Assembly (NCBI GenBank): GCA_017561615.1
Contig: JAFZBT010000043.1
Location: forward strand, 1-43,057
DNA from: Erysipelotrichaceae bacterium
GTDB lineage: Bacteria; Bacillota_I; Bacilli_A; Erysipelotrichales; Erysipelotrichaceae
Direction: 5' to 3'
DNA length: 43,057 bases
In this document: positions 1 to 8,127 of the stretch, in pieces
Layout: each line of letters starts with the position of its first letter
Position numbering within the stretch: the stretch's first letter is position 1
Translations under genes and position numbers: made by a program
The notes under the pieces: generated by a model
Told to the model about the DNA's origin: nothing
Databases searched by the model: none
Seen by the model: the letters and a program-made list of their open reading frames with translations, nothing else

Positions 1-326
1 AGCGGCAGGTGGTCTCTGGTCTTGCGGATGGAAAGACTTCCTACCGGAGAGGCGATGTTGTAATTGAGAAACAGGTGGTTGTGGAAATTCCGCAGGGTTG
101 TAAGCAGATGCACGACCGATGAGCGGGAAAGATCCCTCATCGCTTCACCGATGAATTCCTGAACGATCTGCGGATTCACCTTCTCGATGTCAGCGACATT
201 GAATGAAGAAAGGTAATCCTCGTAGCGCTTCAGGTCGTTCTCATAGGAAGAGACCGTATTGGCGGACTTGTTCTCGATGACCCGGATGGCATAGAGATAG
301 TCCTCGATGGCTTCTCTGACGGTCAT
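1..326 (-). CDS. xerD: Site-specific tyrosine recombinase XerD/XerC, N-terminal part (cut by window edge)
   Basis: About 108 codons read leftward from an ATG at 326 to the window edge with no stop. The translation starts MTVREAIEDYLYAIRV and contains NKSANTVSSYENDLKRY, the pattern of the N-terminal core-binding (SAM-like) domain of XerC/XerD recombinases; the last residues (KTRDHLP) match the linker before the catalytic domain. The catalytic R-H-R-Y residues lie outside the window. In the family, Xer proteins resolve chromosome dimers at dif before division. The ATG overlaps the recN stop by one base (TAATG), so it is probably co-translated with recN. XerD rather than XerC is an inference from its place beside recN. 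Confidence 0.85.
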   Translation of the reverse strand, partial: MTVREAIEDYLYAIRVIENKSANTVSSYENDLKRYEDYLSSFNVADIEKVNPQIVQEFIGEAMRDLSRSSVVHLLTTLRNFHNHLFLNYNIASPVGSLSIRKTRDHLP

Positions 327-1984
327 TACTGCTCTTTCCGGCAGCGCTGCTGCGCATTGTCATAAAGCTCTCTGGCCGCATTTAAGGACGCCTCAGAGAC
401 ATTTGACGAAGAAAGTATTGCAAGCTGTTCAATGAAGTCCCGTTCACCCAGCTCTCTTACGCTGGTCTGGGTGGTGTTTTCCGTCTGTGACTTGCTGATG
501 AGATAGTGGTTAAAGCTGCAGGCCGCCACGGAAGGCAGATGCGTGATCGCAAAGACCTGTATGCGGCGGGCCAGCTGATGCATCTTAAGACCGATGTTCA
601 TGGCCACATAGCCGCTGACGCCGCTGTCGATCTCATCGAAGATGATGGTCCGGGTACCCTGCAGGGAGGCGAAGATGACCTTTAGGCCGAGCATCAGCCT
701 GCTTACCTCGCCGCCGCTGGCGACCCTGGCCAAAGGCTGCAGGTCCTGACCGCTGTTCATGCTGATCAGAAAGCGGACTTCCTCGCTGCCGCGGGCCGAA
801 GGCTTTGAGTCATTGAATTCCACCAGGAAACGCGCCTTCGGCAGCGAAAGATCATTGAGCTGTGCTTCAATGTCCTTCTGAAGCTGAAGAGAACGCTCAT
901 GACGTAATACAGAAAGCTTACGGGCAGCGCCGTCATAGGCGGCCAGAGCCTCATCTTTCTGTTTCTGAAGCTGCGAGAGGATGAAGTCGCGGTTGTCATA
1001 TTCCTCCAGCTGACGGGTAAGATCCTGATGGTATTCCTTCAGGCCCTTCAGAGTGGTGTTGTATTTTCTCTTGGCCTTCTGCAGGCTGAAGAGACGCTGA
1101 TTGAGCTGATCGATCTCTTCTTCGTCGATCTCGTCGTTGCCCAGGACATCCATGATGGTTTCATAATTGTCTGAGATGTCATAATAGGCATCGTTGATCT
1201 TCCGGATGTTTTCGGATATCTGCTCAATTGAGGACAGCGAAGAGGAAATCCGGGTAAAGGAATAGAGTTTTTCCAGAATGCCGTCGTCATCAAAGAGCTT
1301 TCTGATCTCTTCGATGTTCTGACGGACCTTTTCCTTCTCAGCGGCCATCTTAAGGCGTCCTTCGATCTGCTCATCCTCATTGAGATCCGTGATGTTGAGT
1401 CTTTCGATCTCATCAAGCTGATAGTGGATTATTTCGATCTGTGACTGGTTGAAGGTCGTGGCTTCCAGCTCCTTCTGGCGGTTTTCGATCTGATGATAGG
1501 TTCGGTACAGATCGCCGACGTTCTTAAGAAGATCTACATCGCCGCAGTATTCATCCAGAAGCTGCAGGTGATACTTTTCGTTAAGCAGGTACTGGTTGTC
1601 GTTCTGGGAGTGAATGTCGATCCAGGGGCCGAAAAGCTCTTTCAGAAAGCCTACGGTTGAAAGCTGTCCGTTTACCCTCACGCCGCTTTTGCCGTCCTGA
1701 CTGAGCGAACGGGAGACGATGAGCTGATCGCTGTCAAAACCGCCTTCTTCCAGGGCGTTTCTTAACTGACCGTTTAAGGCAAAGCTTCCTTCAATGACCG
1801 TTTTTTCACAGTCCTTGCGGATCATTGAAGTCGTGAACCTGTTGCCCAGCAGGATGCCTATGGCATCGATGAAAATGCTCTTGCCGGCACCGGTTTCGCC
1901 GATGAAAGCACTGAAGCTGTCCTTGAATTCGATGTTCAGCTCCTCAATCAGGATGAAGTTCTTTATATGCAAGCTTTCTATCAT
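326..1984 (-). CDS. recN: DNA repair protein RecN
   Basis: SMC-like ATPase of double-strand break repair. Visible are Walker A GETGAGKS (residues 29-36), a long charged helical middle that would form the coiled coil (about 150-370), the ABC signature SGGEVSRL (423-430) and Walker B TIIFDEID (446-453), followed by the RecN-type THLPSVAA. The length of 552 residues is normal. The frame opens at a GTG at 1993, but that codon is part of the Shine-Dalgarno AGAGG (1997-1993); the ATG at 1984 follows it at proper spacing and gives MIESLHIKNF, the usual RecN beginning, so I start there. It lies 11 bases after tlyA and overlaps xerD by one base, within one operon. Confidence 0.95.
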   Translation of the reverse strand: MIESLHIKNFILIEELNIEFKDSFSAFIGETGAGKSIFIDAIGILLGNRFTTSMIRKDCEKTVIEGSFALNGQLRNALEEGGFDSDQLIVSRSLSQDGKSGVRVNGQLSTVGFLKELFGPWIDIHSQNDNQYLLNEKYHLQLLDEYCGDVDLLKNVGDLYRTYHQIENRQKELEATTFNQSQIEIIHYQLDEIERLNITDLNEDEQIEGRLKMAAEKEKVRQNIEEIRKLFDDDGILEKLYSFTRISSSLSSIEQISENIRKINDAYYDISDNYETIMDVLGNDEIDEEEIDQLNQRLFSLQKAKRKYNTTLKGLKEYHQDLTRQLEEYDNRDFILSQLQKQKDEALAAYDGAARKLSVLRHERSLQLQKDIEAQLNDLSLPKARFLVEFNDSKPSARGSEEVRFLISMNSGQDLQPLARVASGGEVSRLMLGLKVIFASLQGTRTIIFDEIDSGVSGYVAMNIGLKMHQLARRIQVFAITHLPSVAACSFNHYLISKSQTENTTQTSVRELGERDFIEQLAILSSSNVSEASLNAARELYDNAQQRCRKEQ

Positions 1985-1995
1985 GTAATACACCT

Positions 1996-2739
1996 CTATA
2001 ATGCCTGATTGTCATTCTTTCTGAGATAGATCAGATACTCCCTGTTGCCGTCCGTTCCTCTGATCGGAGACTCGATGACGGATATTACCGAAAGACCGCT
2101 GCCGTTGATCAGTTCAACGGTTTCTTCCAGTTTTTCTCTAGTAATTCTATCATCGGTCACAATGCCGTGTCCATTTAGATGTTGCGGGCCGACTTCAAAC
2201 TGCGGCTTGAAGAGGATGACCGCCTCACCGCCCTCTTTCAGCACGTTTTCTATCGTCCCCAGCATTTTAATGCAGCTGATGAACGAGACATCCATGCAGA
2301 TGAAATCGATCTTTTCGGGAAAGTCTCCGGAAGTAAGGTTACGGCAGTTGATGCCTTCCCGGCTGATCACCCTTTCATTGTTTCTCAGAGAGGGATCAAG
2401 CTGATCGTGGCCGACATCGCAGGCGTAGACTCTCATGGCGCCGTGCTGCAGCGCACAGTCGGTAAATCCGCCGGTGCTGGCGCCGATGTCGAGAACGGTC
2501 CGGTCTTTAAGATCAATGCCGTTATGCCTGATGGCTTCCAGCAGTTTGTAGCCGCCCCGGGAAACAAAGGTGAGATCAGGCTGCTCATATTCTATGCGGT
2601 CCTGTTCGCTTACCTCCATTCCGCTTTTGGTTGCGGTACGTCCATTGACCCTGATCAAGCCTTCGCGTATGGCCTGCTGAGCCTTTGAACGGGTAGAAAA
2701 CAGGCCGCTTTCGGTAAGATAGACATCGAGTCTGCTCAT
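1996..2739 (-). CDS. tlyA: TlyA family rRNA (cytidine-2'-O)-methyltransferase
   Basis: 247 residues: an N-terminal S4 RNA-binding domain (MSRLDVYLTESGLFSTRSKA through RVNG) and an FtsJ-like methyltransferase domain with the SAM-binding motif VLDIGASTGGFTDC (about 82-95) and MDVSFIS. Family members methylate 16S and/or 23S rRNA at cytidine 2'-O; in mycobacteria this affects capreomycin sensitivity. They are often labelled hemolysin A or YqxC. Which rRNA is modified here cannot be told from sequence. The ATG directly follows the ispA stop (TAAATG), and recN comes next, the same ispA-tlyA-recN order seen in Bacillus relatives. Confidence 0.92.
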   Translation of the reverse strand: MSRLDVYLTESGLFSTRSKAQQAIREGLIRVNGRTATKSGMEVSEQDRIEYEQPDLTFVSRGGYKLLEAIRHNGIDLKDRTVLDIGASTGGFTDCALQHGAMRVYACDVGHDQLDPSLRNNERVISREGINCRNLTSGDFPEKIDFICMDVSFISCIKMLGTIENVLKEGGEAVILFKPQFEVGPQHLNGHGIVTDDRITREKLEETVELINGSGLSVISVIESPIRGTDGNREYLIYLRKNDNQAL

Positions 2740-3573
2740 TTACCAGGTCCTGTTCTCGATCTTCTTCAGCAGACTTTCCGTCTGTGGGTAATGCTCGCCC
2801 AGAAGGCTGTATACGTCATCAAAGAGTTCAGAAACTCTTGACCTGGCTTCTTCAAGGCCGAGAAGTGATACGTAGGTCACCTTTTCGTTTTCCAGATCGC
2901 TGGTGCTCTTTCCCATCTGCTCGGCAGAACTGGTGACATCAAGGATATCGTCCTGGATCTGGAAGGCGATGCCGATGTCCCGGCCGATTCTGGTGAACAT
3001 ATCGGCTTTGTCCTCATTTCCGCTCAGTACAAGGGCGAACAGCAGCGGCAGAGTAAGCAGTCGGCCGGTCTTGAGTTCATCCATGCCGATGAGCTGGTCG
3101 AGAGAAACCTTCCGGCCTTCAAACTGCATGTCCAGAGCCTGTCCGCGGATCATGCCGTCCTTGCCGGCGTAGCGGCTTAACAGCGAGACAGCGCTGACTT
3201 TCCTTTCCGGCTCAAAATCGCTCTGAGCGATCAGATCAAAAGCTTCTGTAAGCAGGGCGTCGCCGGCCAGAATGGCTGTCTGTTCGTCAAAGGCCCGGTG
3301 GCAGCTTAGCTGACCGCGGCGGTAATCATCATTGTCAAAAGCTGGAAGATCATCATGGATCAGCGAATAGGTATGAACGAACTCGATGGCGGCCGCGGCC
3401 GGATAAAAACGGCTGATCTGCTCTTCCGGGATGCCCAGGTCCGCCAGCAGCGTCAGCATTAAAAGTGGCCTGATGCGCTTGCTGCGGGCTAATAGCGAAT
3501 AGTTCATCGCCTTTTCGACGATGTAGTCTTCCTGAATACAGCTGTGCAGGTATTCCTCAAAGCTGACTGTCAT
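2740..3573 (-). CDS. ispA: Polyprenyl (farnesyl/geranyl) diphosphate synthase
   Basis: 277-residue trans-isoprenyl diphosphate synthase. The first Asp-rich motif is HDDLPAFDNDDYRRG (about 73-87), then ILAGDALL; the second is FQIQDDILDV. These bind the Mg-diphosphate of the allylic substrate. It condenses IPP with DMAPP/GPP to give short prenyl diphosphates that feed undecaprenyl phosphate and quinone synthesis. Length and position beside xseB fit IspA. The start is ATG with GGAGAAG upstream, lying 17 bases inside the end of xseB, so the two genes are probably translationally coupled. Exact chain length (C10, C15 or C20) cannot be fixed by eye. Confidence 0.93.
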   Translation of the reverse strand: MTVSFEEYLHSCIQEDYIVEKAMNYSLLARSKRIRPLLMLTLLADLGIPEEQISRFYPAAAAIEFVHTYSLIHDDLPAFDNDDYRRGQLSCHRAFDEQTAILAGDALLTEAFDLIAQSDFEPERKVSAVSLLSRYAGKDGMIRGQALDMQFEGRKVSLDQLIGMDELKTGRLLTLPLLFALVLSGNEDKADMFTRIGRDIGIAFQIQDDILDVTSSAEQMGKSTSDLENEKVTYVSLLGLEEARSRVSELFDDVYSLLGEHYPQTESLLKKIENRTW

Positions 3574-3775
3574 CCTTCTTCTCCAGTTTTCCGGTTATTT
3601 CTTCCAGCTTCTTATTGTATGTTTCCAGCTTTCTGGAACAGTAATCAGCCAGCTTGACGCCTTCTTCGAACAGCGCAAAGCCTTCATCCAGTGAACAGTC
3701 GCTGCGCTGAATGAGGTTGGTGATCTCATTGAGTCTGCTGATGGCCTGTTCGAAGGTCAGTTCTCTTTCTTCCAT
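3557..3775 (-). CDS. xseB: Exodeoxyribonuclease VII small subunit
   Basis: 72 residues, the normal size for XseB. MEERELTFEQAISRLNEI and LDEGFALFEEGVKLADYCSRKL are family-typical helical segments. Several copies bind the large subunit XseA to form exonuclease VII, a bidirectional single-strand exonuclease. The Shine-Dalgarno AAAGGAG precedes the ATG. It starts four bases after the xseA stop and overlaps ispA by 17 bases. Confidence 0.95.
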   Translation of the reverse strand: MEERELTFEQAISRLNEITNLIQRSDCSLDEGFALFEEGVKLADYCSRKLETYNKKLEEITGKLEKKDDSQL

Positions 3776-3779
3776 AGAC

Positions 3780-5027
3780 TTACTCCTTTACAACTCTTAC
3801 ATCGATCTTTCCATCGCTGTAGGTAAGACGGATGTTTTCCTCTTCATCAATTTCCTTAACCGATTTTATGATCTTTCCCTTCTGCTGGGAAATGATATAG
3901 CCGCGGCTGATGGTCTTCAGCGGGGACAGTGAATCAAGCGCTGCCGTCAGTGCCGCAAGTCTGTTAGAACTGTTCTGACACTTGTTCTTAAGACCGTATT
4001 CCATCTGCTGAAGCGTCCAGCTGAGAATCACGTCAGCATTCTGCCTGTGCGAAAGCAGGGCAAGGGAAAGTATGTTGCGGCCGTTGCTGATGCGGTTATG
4101 CAGTTCCAGAATGCGGTTGCGGAAGGCCAGAAGACGGCTGTAGTCGTAATCCAGCAGCTGTCCGTTCTGATTTAGCCGGTTTATCAGCGCCTTGGCTATC
4201 GTTTCTCTCTGCTTTTTGACAGAATCCAGTACTTCCCGGAAATCAGGAGTCGCAGCAACCGCGGCGGCTGTCGGCGTGGCTGCTCTTCTGTCAGCAACCA
4301 GATCGGCAATCGTGGTATCTATTTCATGTCCGATGCCGGTAACAACGGGTGTCTTGCACCGGAAGATGGCCTCGGCGATCCTTTCGTCATTGAAGCACCA
4401 GAGATCGTCCACTGAACCGCCGCCTCTGGCCAGAATGATGACGTCGCTGTTCTGACTGTCGGCTTCTCTTAAGGCGCTGATGATCGATTCAATCGCTTCA
4501 TTGCCCTGAACTGTGGCATAAACTTCCCTCAGTTCAACAGGCCAGCGTTTTCTCAGCGTGATGCGGACATCCTGCAGGGCTGCGGTGTTGGCTCCGGTAA
4601 CGACGGATATCGTTCGGGGAAAGAGTGGCAGAGGTTTCTTACGGCTTTCATCGAAATAACCAAGGGGTTCCAGCTTGCGTCTTGTCTTTTCAAACTGGGC
4701 GTAGAAATTACCCTGTCCTGCCGGTTCCATGCTGACGACGATGAGCTGCATCTGCCCGGATTTTTCAAAGATGCTGACATTTCCGGTGGCGATGACGCTG
4801 TCGCCGTTTTTGGGAAGAAAGGATACATGAGAGTTCATTCCCCTGAACATTGCGCAGTTGATTAGCGAGCTGTCGTCCTTTAAAGTAAAATACCAGTGAC
4901 CACTGAAATGATTGGTGAAATTCCCAATTTCTCCCTGCACTGATATGTTATGCAATGTAAAATCATTGGTCAGCTGCTGCTTTATGTAGCTGACCAGCTG
5001 GCTGATGGTCCAGATCCTTGGACTCAT
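3780..5027 (-). CDS. xseA: Exodeoxyribonuclease VII large subunit
   Basis: 415 residues. The N-terminal OB fold is seen in ISVQGEIGNF and HWYFTLKDD; the catalytic region carries ARGGGSVDDLWCFNDE and TGIGHEIDTTIADLVADRRA, both highly conserved in XseA. The C-terminal third is helical and would bind XseB. It degrades single-stranded DNA in repair. The start overlaps the nusB stop by four bases (ATGA), indicating coupling. Confidence 0.95.
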   Translation of the reverse strand: MSPRIWTISQLVSYIKQQLTNDFTLHNISVQGEIGNFTNHFSGHWYFTLKDDSSLINCAMFRGMNSHVSFLPKNGDSVIATGNVSIFEKSGQMQLIVVSMEPAGQGNFYAQFEKTRRKLEPLGYFDESRKKPLPLFPRTISVVTGANTAALQDVRITLRKRWPVELREVYATVQGNEAIESIISALREADSQNSDVIILARGGGSVDDLWCFNDERIAEAIFRCKTPVVTGIGHEIDTTIADLVADRRAATPTAAAVAATPDFREVLDSVKKQRETIAKALINRLNQNGQLLDYDYSRLLAFRNRILELHNRISNGRNILSLALLSHRQNADVILSWTLQQMEYGLKNKCQNSSNRLAALTAALDSLSPLKTISRGYIISQQKGKIIKSVKEIDEEENIRLTYSDGKIDVRVVKE

Positions 5028-5401
5028 AAGTTATCCAGAACCCCGTTAATGAACTTCGGAGCGTCCTTGTCGCAGTATTTCTTGGCGATCTCGATCGCTT
5101 CATTTATGATGACCGGACGGTCGATCTGTTTCTGATCGAGTTCATAGGCGCTCATCAGCAGTATTGACTGTTCAAGATAGCCGAGTCTGTCAAACTGATA
5201 GTCCGTAAGAAAAGGCTCGATCTGACCGATGAGGTCATCGAGATTGTTGAGTACTCCGGCCGTATTGTTGACGATGTAGGAAATCGATTCCTTATCGTCA
5301 ATGTCCAGATTCTCTGCGAAGATGTCATCAATATCCTGTCCGGTGAGAAGATACTGATAAATGCAGGTCATTATCCTGATTCTCTGCTCTCTTCTGGTCA
5401 T
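5024..5401 (-). CDS. nusB: Transcription antitermination factor NusB
   Basis: 125-residue all-alpha protein beginning MTRREQRIRIMTCIYQYLL and ending INGVLDNL, with the FINGVL stretch typical of NusB. It pairs with NusE (S10) on boxA RNA to support rRNA transcription. No strong Shine-Dalgarno is visible; only TAGAG precedes the ATG, which sits three bases past the asp23 stop, so translation probably depends on coupling. The order asp23-nusB-xseA-xseB-ispA matches the yqhY-nusB region of Bacillus. Confidence 0.92.
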   Translation of the reverse strand: MTRREQRIRIMTCIYQYLLTGQDIDDIFAENLDIDDKESISYIVNNTAGVLNNLDDLIGQIEPFLTDYQFDRLGYLEQSILLMSAYELDQKQIDRPVIINEAIEIAKKYCDKDAPKFINGVLDNL

Positions 5402-5404
5402 GCT

Positions 5405-5728
5405 CTATTTAAAGAACCCCTTTACTACAACGTTAACGTTGGTATTGTAATAGCCGGTCATCTGGGCGATGGCGGTCTTGATGATGTTCTGAGCGCGGGC
5501 TGCCGTTTCGGAAACGTTGCAGCCGTTTTTGATGCGGACGTCAACATCAAGAAGAATGCGACCGTCAACGACCTTGCATCTGACTGAGTTCTTGCTCATG
5601 GGACGGTAGGGCTTAATCTGTCTGTCATCATCAAGTGAGTGCCTGGCAATGCCTTCAAAGACACCCTTGGAAAGGGCAATTATGCCGATGTTGTTGTCTT
5701 CTCTCTTTTTTGCAGCAATATATTCCAT
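5405..5728 (-). CDS. Asp23/Gls24 family envelope-associated protein (YqhY-like)
   Basis: 107 residues. The core IGIIALSKGVFEGIARHS, then LDVDVRIKNGCNVSETAARAQNIIKTAI and NVNVVVKGFF, is the Asp23/Gls24 (DUF322) fold. Placement just before nusB is where Bacillus carries yqhY, a member linked there to control of acetyl-CoA carboxylase; that role is not shown here. A GAGAGG Shine-Dalgarno precedes the ATG. A second paralogue lies at 28049-28405. Confidence 0.85.
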   Translation of the reverse strand: MEYIAAKKREDNNIGIIALSKGVFEGIARHSLDDDRQIKPYRPMSKNSVRCKVVDGRILLDVDVRIKNGCNVSETAARAQNIIKTAIAQMTGYYNTNVNVVVKGFFK

Positions 5729-5746
5729 AGACTTTTCCTCTCATTC

Positions 5747-5776
5747 ATTTTAACATACAGCCCGATTAATTGACAG
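5747..5776 (-). promoter_or_regulatory. Possible promoter before asp23-nusB operon
   Basis: Reading leftward: CTGTCA (5776-5771), 18 nt, then TGT-TAAAAT (5755-5747), an extended -10. The -35 matches only 4 of 6, and the predicted start near 5740 falls on the Shine-Dalgarno GAGAGG. It is weak alone, but the layout recurs in this window. Confidence 0.3.
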
Positions 5777-5778
5777 AC

Positions 5779-6423
5779 TTACAGTTCTCTGATGAAGCTC
5801 ATCTTTCTGATCCTGCTCTTGCCGGTGAAGCGGATCTCCTTCTTTTCGCCAGACTGTTCAACGAGATATCTTCCCTCTGGCGGCAGGAGGTTTGCCTTGC
5901 TTTCAATTTCATACGGATGACCCAGGCATTCAACGGCCTGAGCAATGCTGCCCTGCTGGATCAGTTCTCTGATCAGCGATGAAGAAAGCTTCTTCTCTTC
6001 AATAATCAGATCTTCGACGATCTCGACGTCAAACCGCCGCTTTTCGCTTTCCAGAAGGTCGGTGGCCTTGCCTTCCGCCTTGTTTCCGTAGCGGAAATCC
6101 TGACCGCATAGCAGCTTGTGGATCTCCATTTCGTTGAGCACGAACTGAACGAAATCATTGGCATTCATGTTGGCAATGACTTCGTCAAAGGGGAAGATGA
6201 TGATCTCCTCGATGCCAAAGCCGTAAAGCAGTTCCTTCTTCTGATCCAGAGTGGTCAAAAGCGGGAAATCAGCCTTATTGAGTACCGTCTGAGGATGGGG
6301 ATCAAAGGTAATGGCGGCGGGAATCATGCCGTGCATGCGCGCCTGACGTACCGTTTCGGCGACAAGCTTCTGATGACCGCGGTGAACGCCGTCGAAATTA
6401 CCTATGCAGCAGTCATATCTCAT
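5779..6423 (-). CDS. ribF: RibF-like FMN adenylyltransferase lacking most of the riboflavin kinase domain
   Basis: The N-terminal nucleotidyltransferase is clear: CCIGNFDGVHRGHQKLV with the HxGH site, TFDPHPQTVL, CGQDFRYGNKAEG and SSSLIRELIQQG. Bifunctional RibF is usually about 310 residues; this protein has 214. After LGHPYEIESKANLL only about 45 residues remain, and the kinase signature (GFPTAN and the catalytic region) is missing, though the end (IRKMSFIREL) resembles the last strand of that domain. It therefore probably makes FAD from FMN but not FMN from riboflavin. Two in-frame ATGs exist (6429, 6423); I chose 6423 because it overlaps the truB stop as TAATG and has better spacing from AGAGAGG. 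The next gene is 50 bases away, leaving no room for a frameshifted domain. Confidence 0.85.
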   Translation of the reverse strand: MRYDCCIGNFDGVHRGHQKLVAETVRQARMHGMIPAAITFDPHPQTVLNKADFPLLTTLDQKKELLYGFGIEEIIIFPFDEVIANMNANDFVQFVLNEMEIHKLLCGQDFRYGNKAEGKATDLLESEKRRFDVEIVEDLIIEEKKLSSSLIRELIQQGSIAQAVECLGHPYEIESKANLLPPEGRYLVEQSGEKKEIRFTGKSRIRKMSFIREL

Positions 6424-7262
6424 TACCATAAACCTCTCTTGCAGCGATAGTACTCATCCTGCTTTTCGTAGCAGGCTATTACTTCATTTTCGTGGGTGAT
6501 CATCAGGGTATCCGGCAGGCCCTGGGGAAGAACGATCTTCTTGCCGTTCATAACGTCGCTGATGTCGGCCATTTCGTAATAGAAATAGTCCTTCAGTACG
6601 TCATAAACGGGTATGATCCGGACATTTTCATCAATTTCGTCAACATCATAGGCATCGGCCAGCCGGAAATCATCGATGGCCGTGCGCTGCAGTGAAGTCA
6701 TAACTGCGATCGTTTCCATTCTTTCAGCTATGTCTTCGATCAGAACCCTGACATAAGTACCGGTGGAACAGACAACGCGGAAACGGATCTCATCATCATG
6801 GATGTCCAGAAGTTCAATTTCCTTTATCGTAATTGCCTGCGGCTTGCGGTCGACCTCGACATTCTGTCTGGCCAGATCATAAAGTCGCATGCCGTTGACT
6901 TTCTTGGCGGAATACATCGGCGGCAGCTGACTGCTTTCACCGAGAAAGGATTCAAGTACTCTTTCGACAGTTGCCCTTTGAGGGACTGCGTCGTCTCTTC
7001 TTTCCAGAATCTCGCCGGTGATGTCCAGCGTATCGGAACGCAGACCCAATTTCATCGTTGCTTCGTATTCCTTGAAGAAGTGCGACATGAAAGGCAGGAT
7101 CTTGGTCGCCTTTCCGATGGTAAGTATCATCAGGCCGCTGGCCAGCGGGTCCAGAGTACCGGTATGACCGATACGGGAAATGCCCAGACGGCGGCGTACC
7201 TTCTGAACCAGAGTATGCGATGTGATGCCGGTCGGCTTGTTTACCATTAAGATGCCATCCAT
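6423..7262 (-). CDS. truB: tRNA pseudouridine(55) synthase TruB
   Basis: 279 residues from the chosen start. MDGILMVNKPTGITSHTLV and RIGHTGTLDPLASGLMIL (the catalytic Asp lies in GTLDPLA) are the TruB signature; the C-terminal part is the small PUA-like extension. It makes pseudouridine 55 in the T-loop of tRNAs. The frame could open 23 codons earlier, but that stretch (LFILYYYNG) looks non-coding, while AGGTG sits just before this ATG. It is followed directly by ribF, as in many Bacillota, but is separated from rbfA by an inserted block of six genes. Confidence 0.95.
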   Translation of the reverse strand: MDGILMVNKPTGITSHTLVQKVRRRLGISRIGHTGTLDPLASGLMILTIGKATKILPFMSHFFKEYEATMKLGLRSDTLDITGEILERRDDAVPQRATVERVLESFLGESSQLPPMYSAKKVNGMRLYDLARQNVEVDRKPQAITIKEIELLDIHDDEIRFRVVCSTGTYVRVLIEDIAERMETIAVMTSLQRTAIDDFRLADAYDVDEIDENVRIIPVYDVLKDYFYYEMADISDVMNGKKIVLPQGLPDTLMITHENEVIACYEKQDEYYRCKRGLW

Positions 7263-7277
7263 GTTTTCACCTATGAA

Positions 7278-7286
7278 ATAATAGCA
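7278..7286 (-). promoter_or_regulatory. Extended -10 element before truB
   Basis: TGC-TATTAT read leftward, 15 bases before the truB ATG, with AGGTG between. No convincing -35 is seen. The predicted start of transcription (about 7271) falls at the Shine-Dalgarno. Confidence 0.35.
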
Positions 7287-7303
7287 TAATTTTGCCGGTC
7301 CGT

Positions 7304-7309
7304 TATAAT
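7304..7309 (+). promoter_or_regulatory. Consensus -10 box directly before ttcA
   Basis: A perfect TATAAT ends only 8 bases before the ttcA ATG at 7318. The -35 region at normal spacing is not recognisable. If used, the mRNA would start within about 2 nt of the ATG and be nearly leaderless. Confidence 0.35.
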
Positions 7310-7317
7310 AATAGAGT

Positions 7318-8073
7318 ATGAAAAGCGTCAAAAAGGTGCTCGGCTGCCTGCGTAAGGCCGATAACGACTATGCTCTTATAAATGACGGTGACCGTATCTG
7401 CGTCGGTGTTTCCGGCGGCAAGGATTCATCGGTCCTTCTGTACTGCCTGAACCTGTACAAGCAGTTTTCCAAGAAGGATTATGAGATAATACCGGTCTAC
7501 TGCGACATGGGATTCGGGAATCAGGGAATCGATGATCTCGTTGAATACTTCCGTAAGCTGGGAATTGAGATCCGGATCTATGAAACAAGGATCGCCGAGA
7601 TCCTGCAGCTTCATCCGACCAATGCCGGCAGACTGTCCTGCTCGCTTTGTTCAAAGCTGCGCAAGGGAGCCATCATAAATGCGGCTAAGGAACTCGGATG
7701 CAATAAGCTGGCCTTTGCCCATCATAATGATGACGCTCTGGAAACCCTGTTCATGAACATGATCCACGGCGGCAAGGTAGCGACCTTCAAGCCGAATACC
7801 TATCTGGATAAATCAGGAATGATTCTCATCAGACCGCTGATATACGCGTATGAGAAGGACATCATCCGCTTTGCCAGTCAGCTGGAAATGCCGATCTCCA
7901 AGAATCTGTGCGGTAATGACGGCGTAACGGAAAGACAGAACATGAAGGAACTGCTGAGATCAATCTATCATCAGTATCCTCAGGCAAGGGACAACTTTGC
8001 GCTGATGCTTCGCAATCACCGCCAGCTGAGCTTATTCGAACCGGCTGATGAAGAAGATGAGGAAAGCGAATAA
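7318..8073 (+). CDS. TtcA-like tRNA 2-thiolation protein (PP-loop ATPase)
   Basis: 251 residues. The PP-loop motif is CVGVSGGKDSSVLL (about 29-42); CSLCSKLRKGAI supplies a CxxC, and a third cysteine is in NLCGNDGVTERQNMKELL, matching the three cysteines that hold a [4Fe-4S] cluster in TtcA (tRNA 2-thiocytidine 32). The N-terminus VKKVLGCLRKADNDYALI fits relatives, supporting this ATG despite a poor Shine-Dalgarno. Substrate is inferred; Bacillota homologues are usually labelled TtcA family without proof. It lies divergent from truB and ends in a shared terminator with licD. The tail is acidic (DEEDEESE). Confidence 0.85.
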   Translation: MKSVKKVLGCLRKADNDYALINDGDRICVGVSGGKDSSVLLYCLNLYKQFSKKDYEIIPVYCDMGFGNQGIDDLVEYFRKLGIEIRIYETRIAEILQLHPTNAGRLSCSLCSKLRKGAIINAAKELGCNKLAFAHHNDDALETLFMNMIHGGKVATFKPNTYLDKSGMILIRPLIYAYEKDIIRFASQLEMPISKNLCGNDGVTERQNMKELLRSIYHQYPQARDNFALMLRNHRQLSLFEPADEEDEESE

Positions 8074-8080
8074 AACAATA

Positions 8081-8102
8081 AAGCCGGATACAAATCCGGC
8101 TT
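8081..8102. terminator. Bidirectional intrinsic terminator between ttcA and licD
   Basis: GCCGGAT (8083-8089), ACAA loop, ATCCGGC (8094-8100), flanked by AA and TT that extend the stem to 9 bp. The plus strand continues TTTTCATTTC; the minus strand continues TTTATTGTTTT. It serves both convergent genes. Confidence 0.85.
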
Positions 8103-8127
8103 TTCATTTCGATAATGTCAGATAATG

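Noticed and set aside
1985..1993. GTG start for recN, three codons before the ATG
   Set aside because: The GTG is part of the Shine-Dalgarno AGAGGTG; the ATG at 1984 has proper spacing and the family N-terminus.
5724..5780. Missing kinase domain of RibF displaced by a frameshift
   Set aside because: Only 50 non-coding bases lie between ribF and asp23, with no recognisable kinase residues in any frame.
7263..7331. 23-residue N-terminal extension of truB
   Set aside because: It would overlap the ttcA start and the divergent promoter region, and its sequence has no relation to TruB; AGGTG favours the ATG at 7262.
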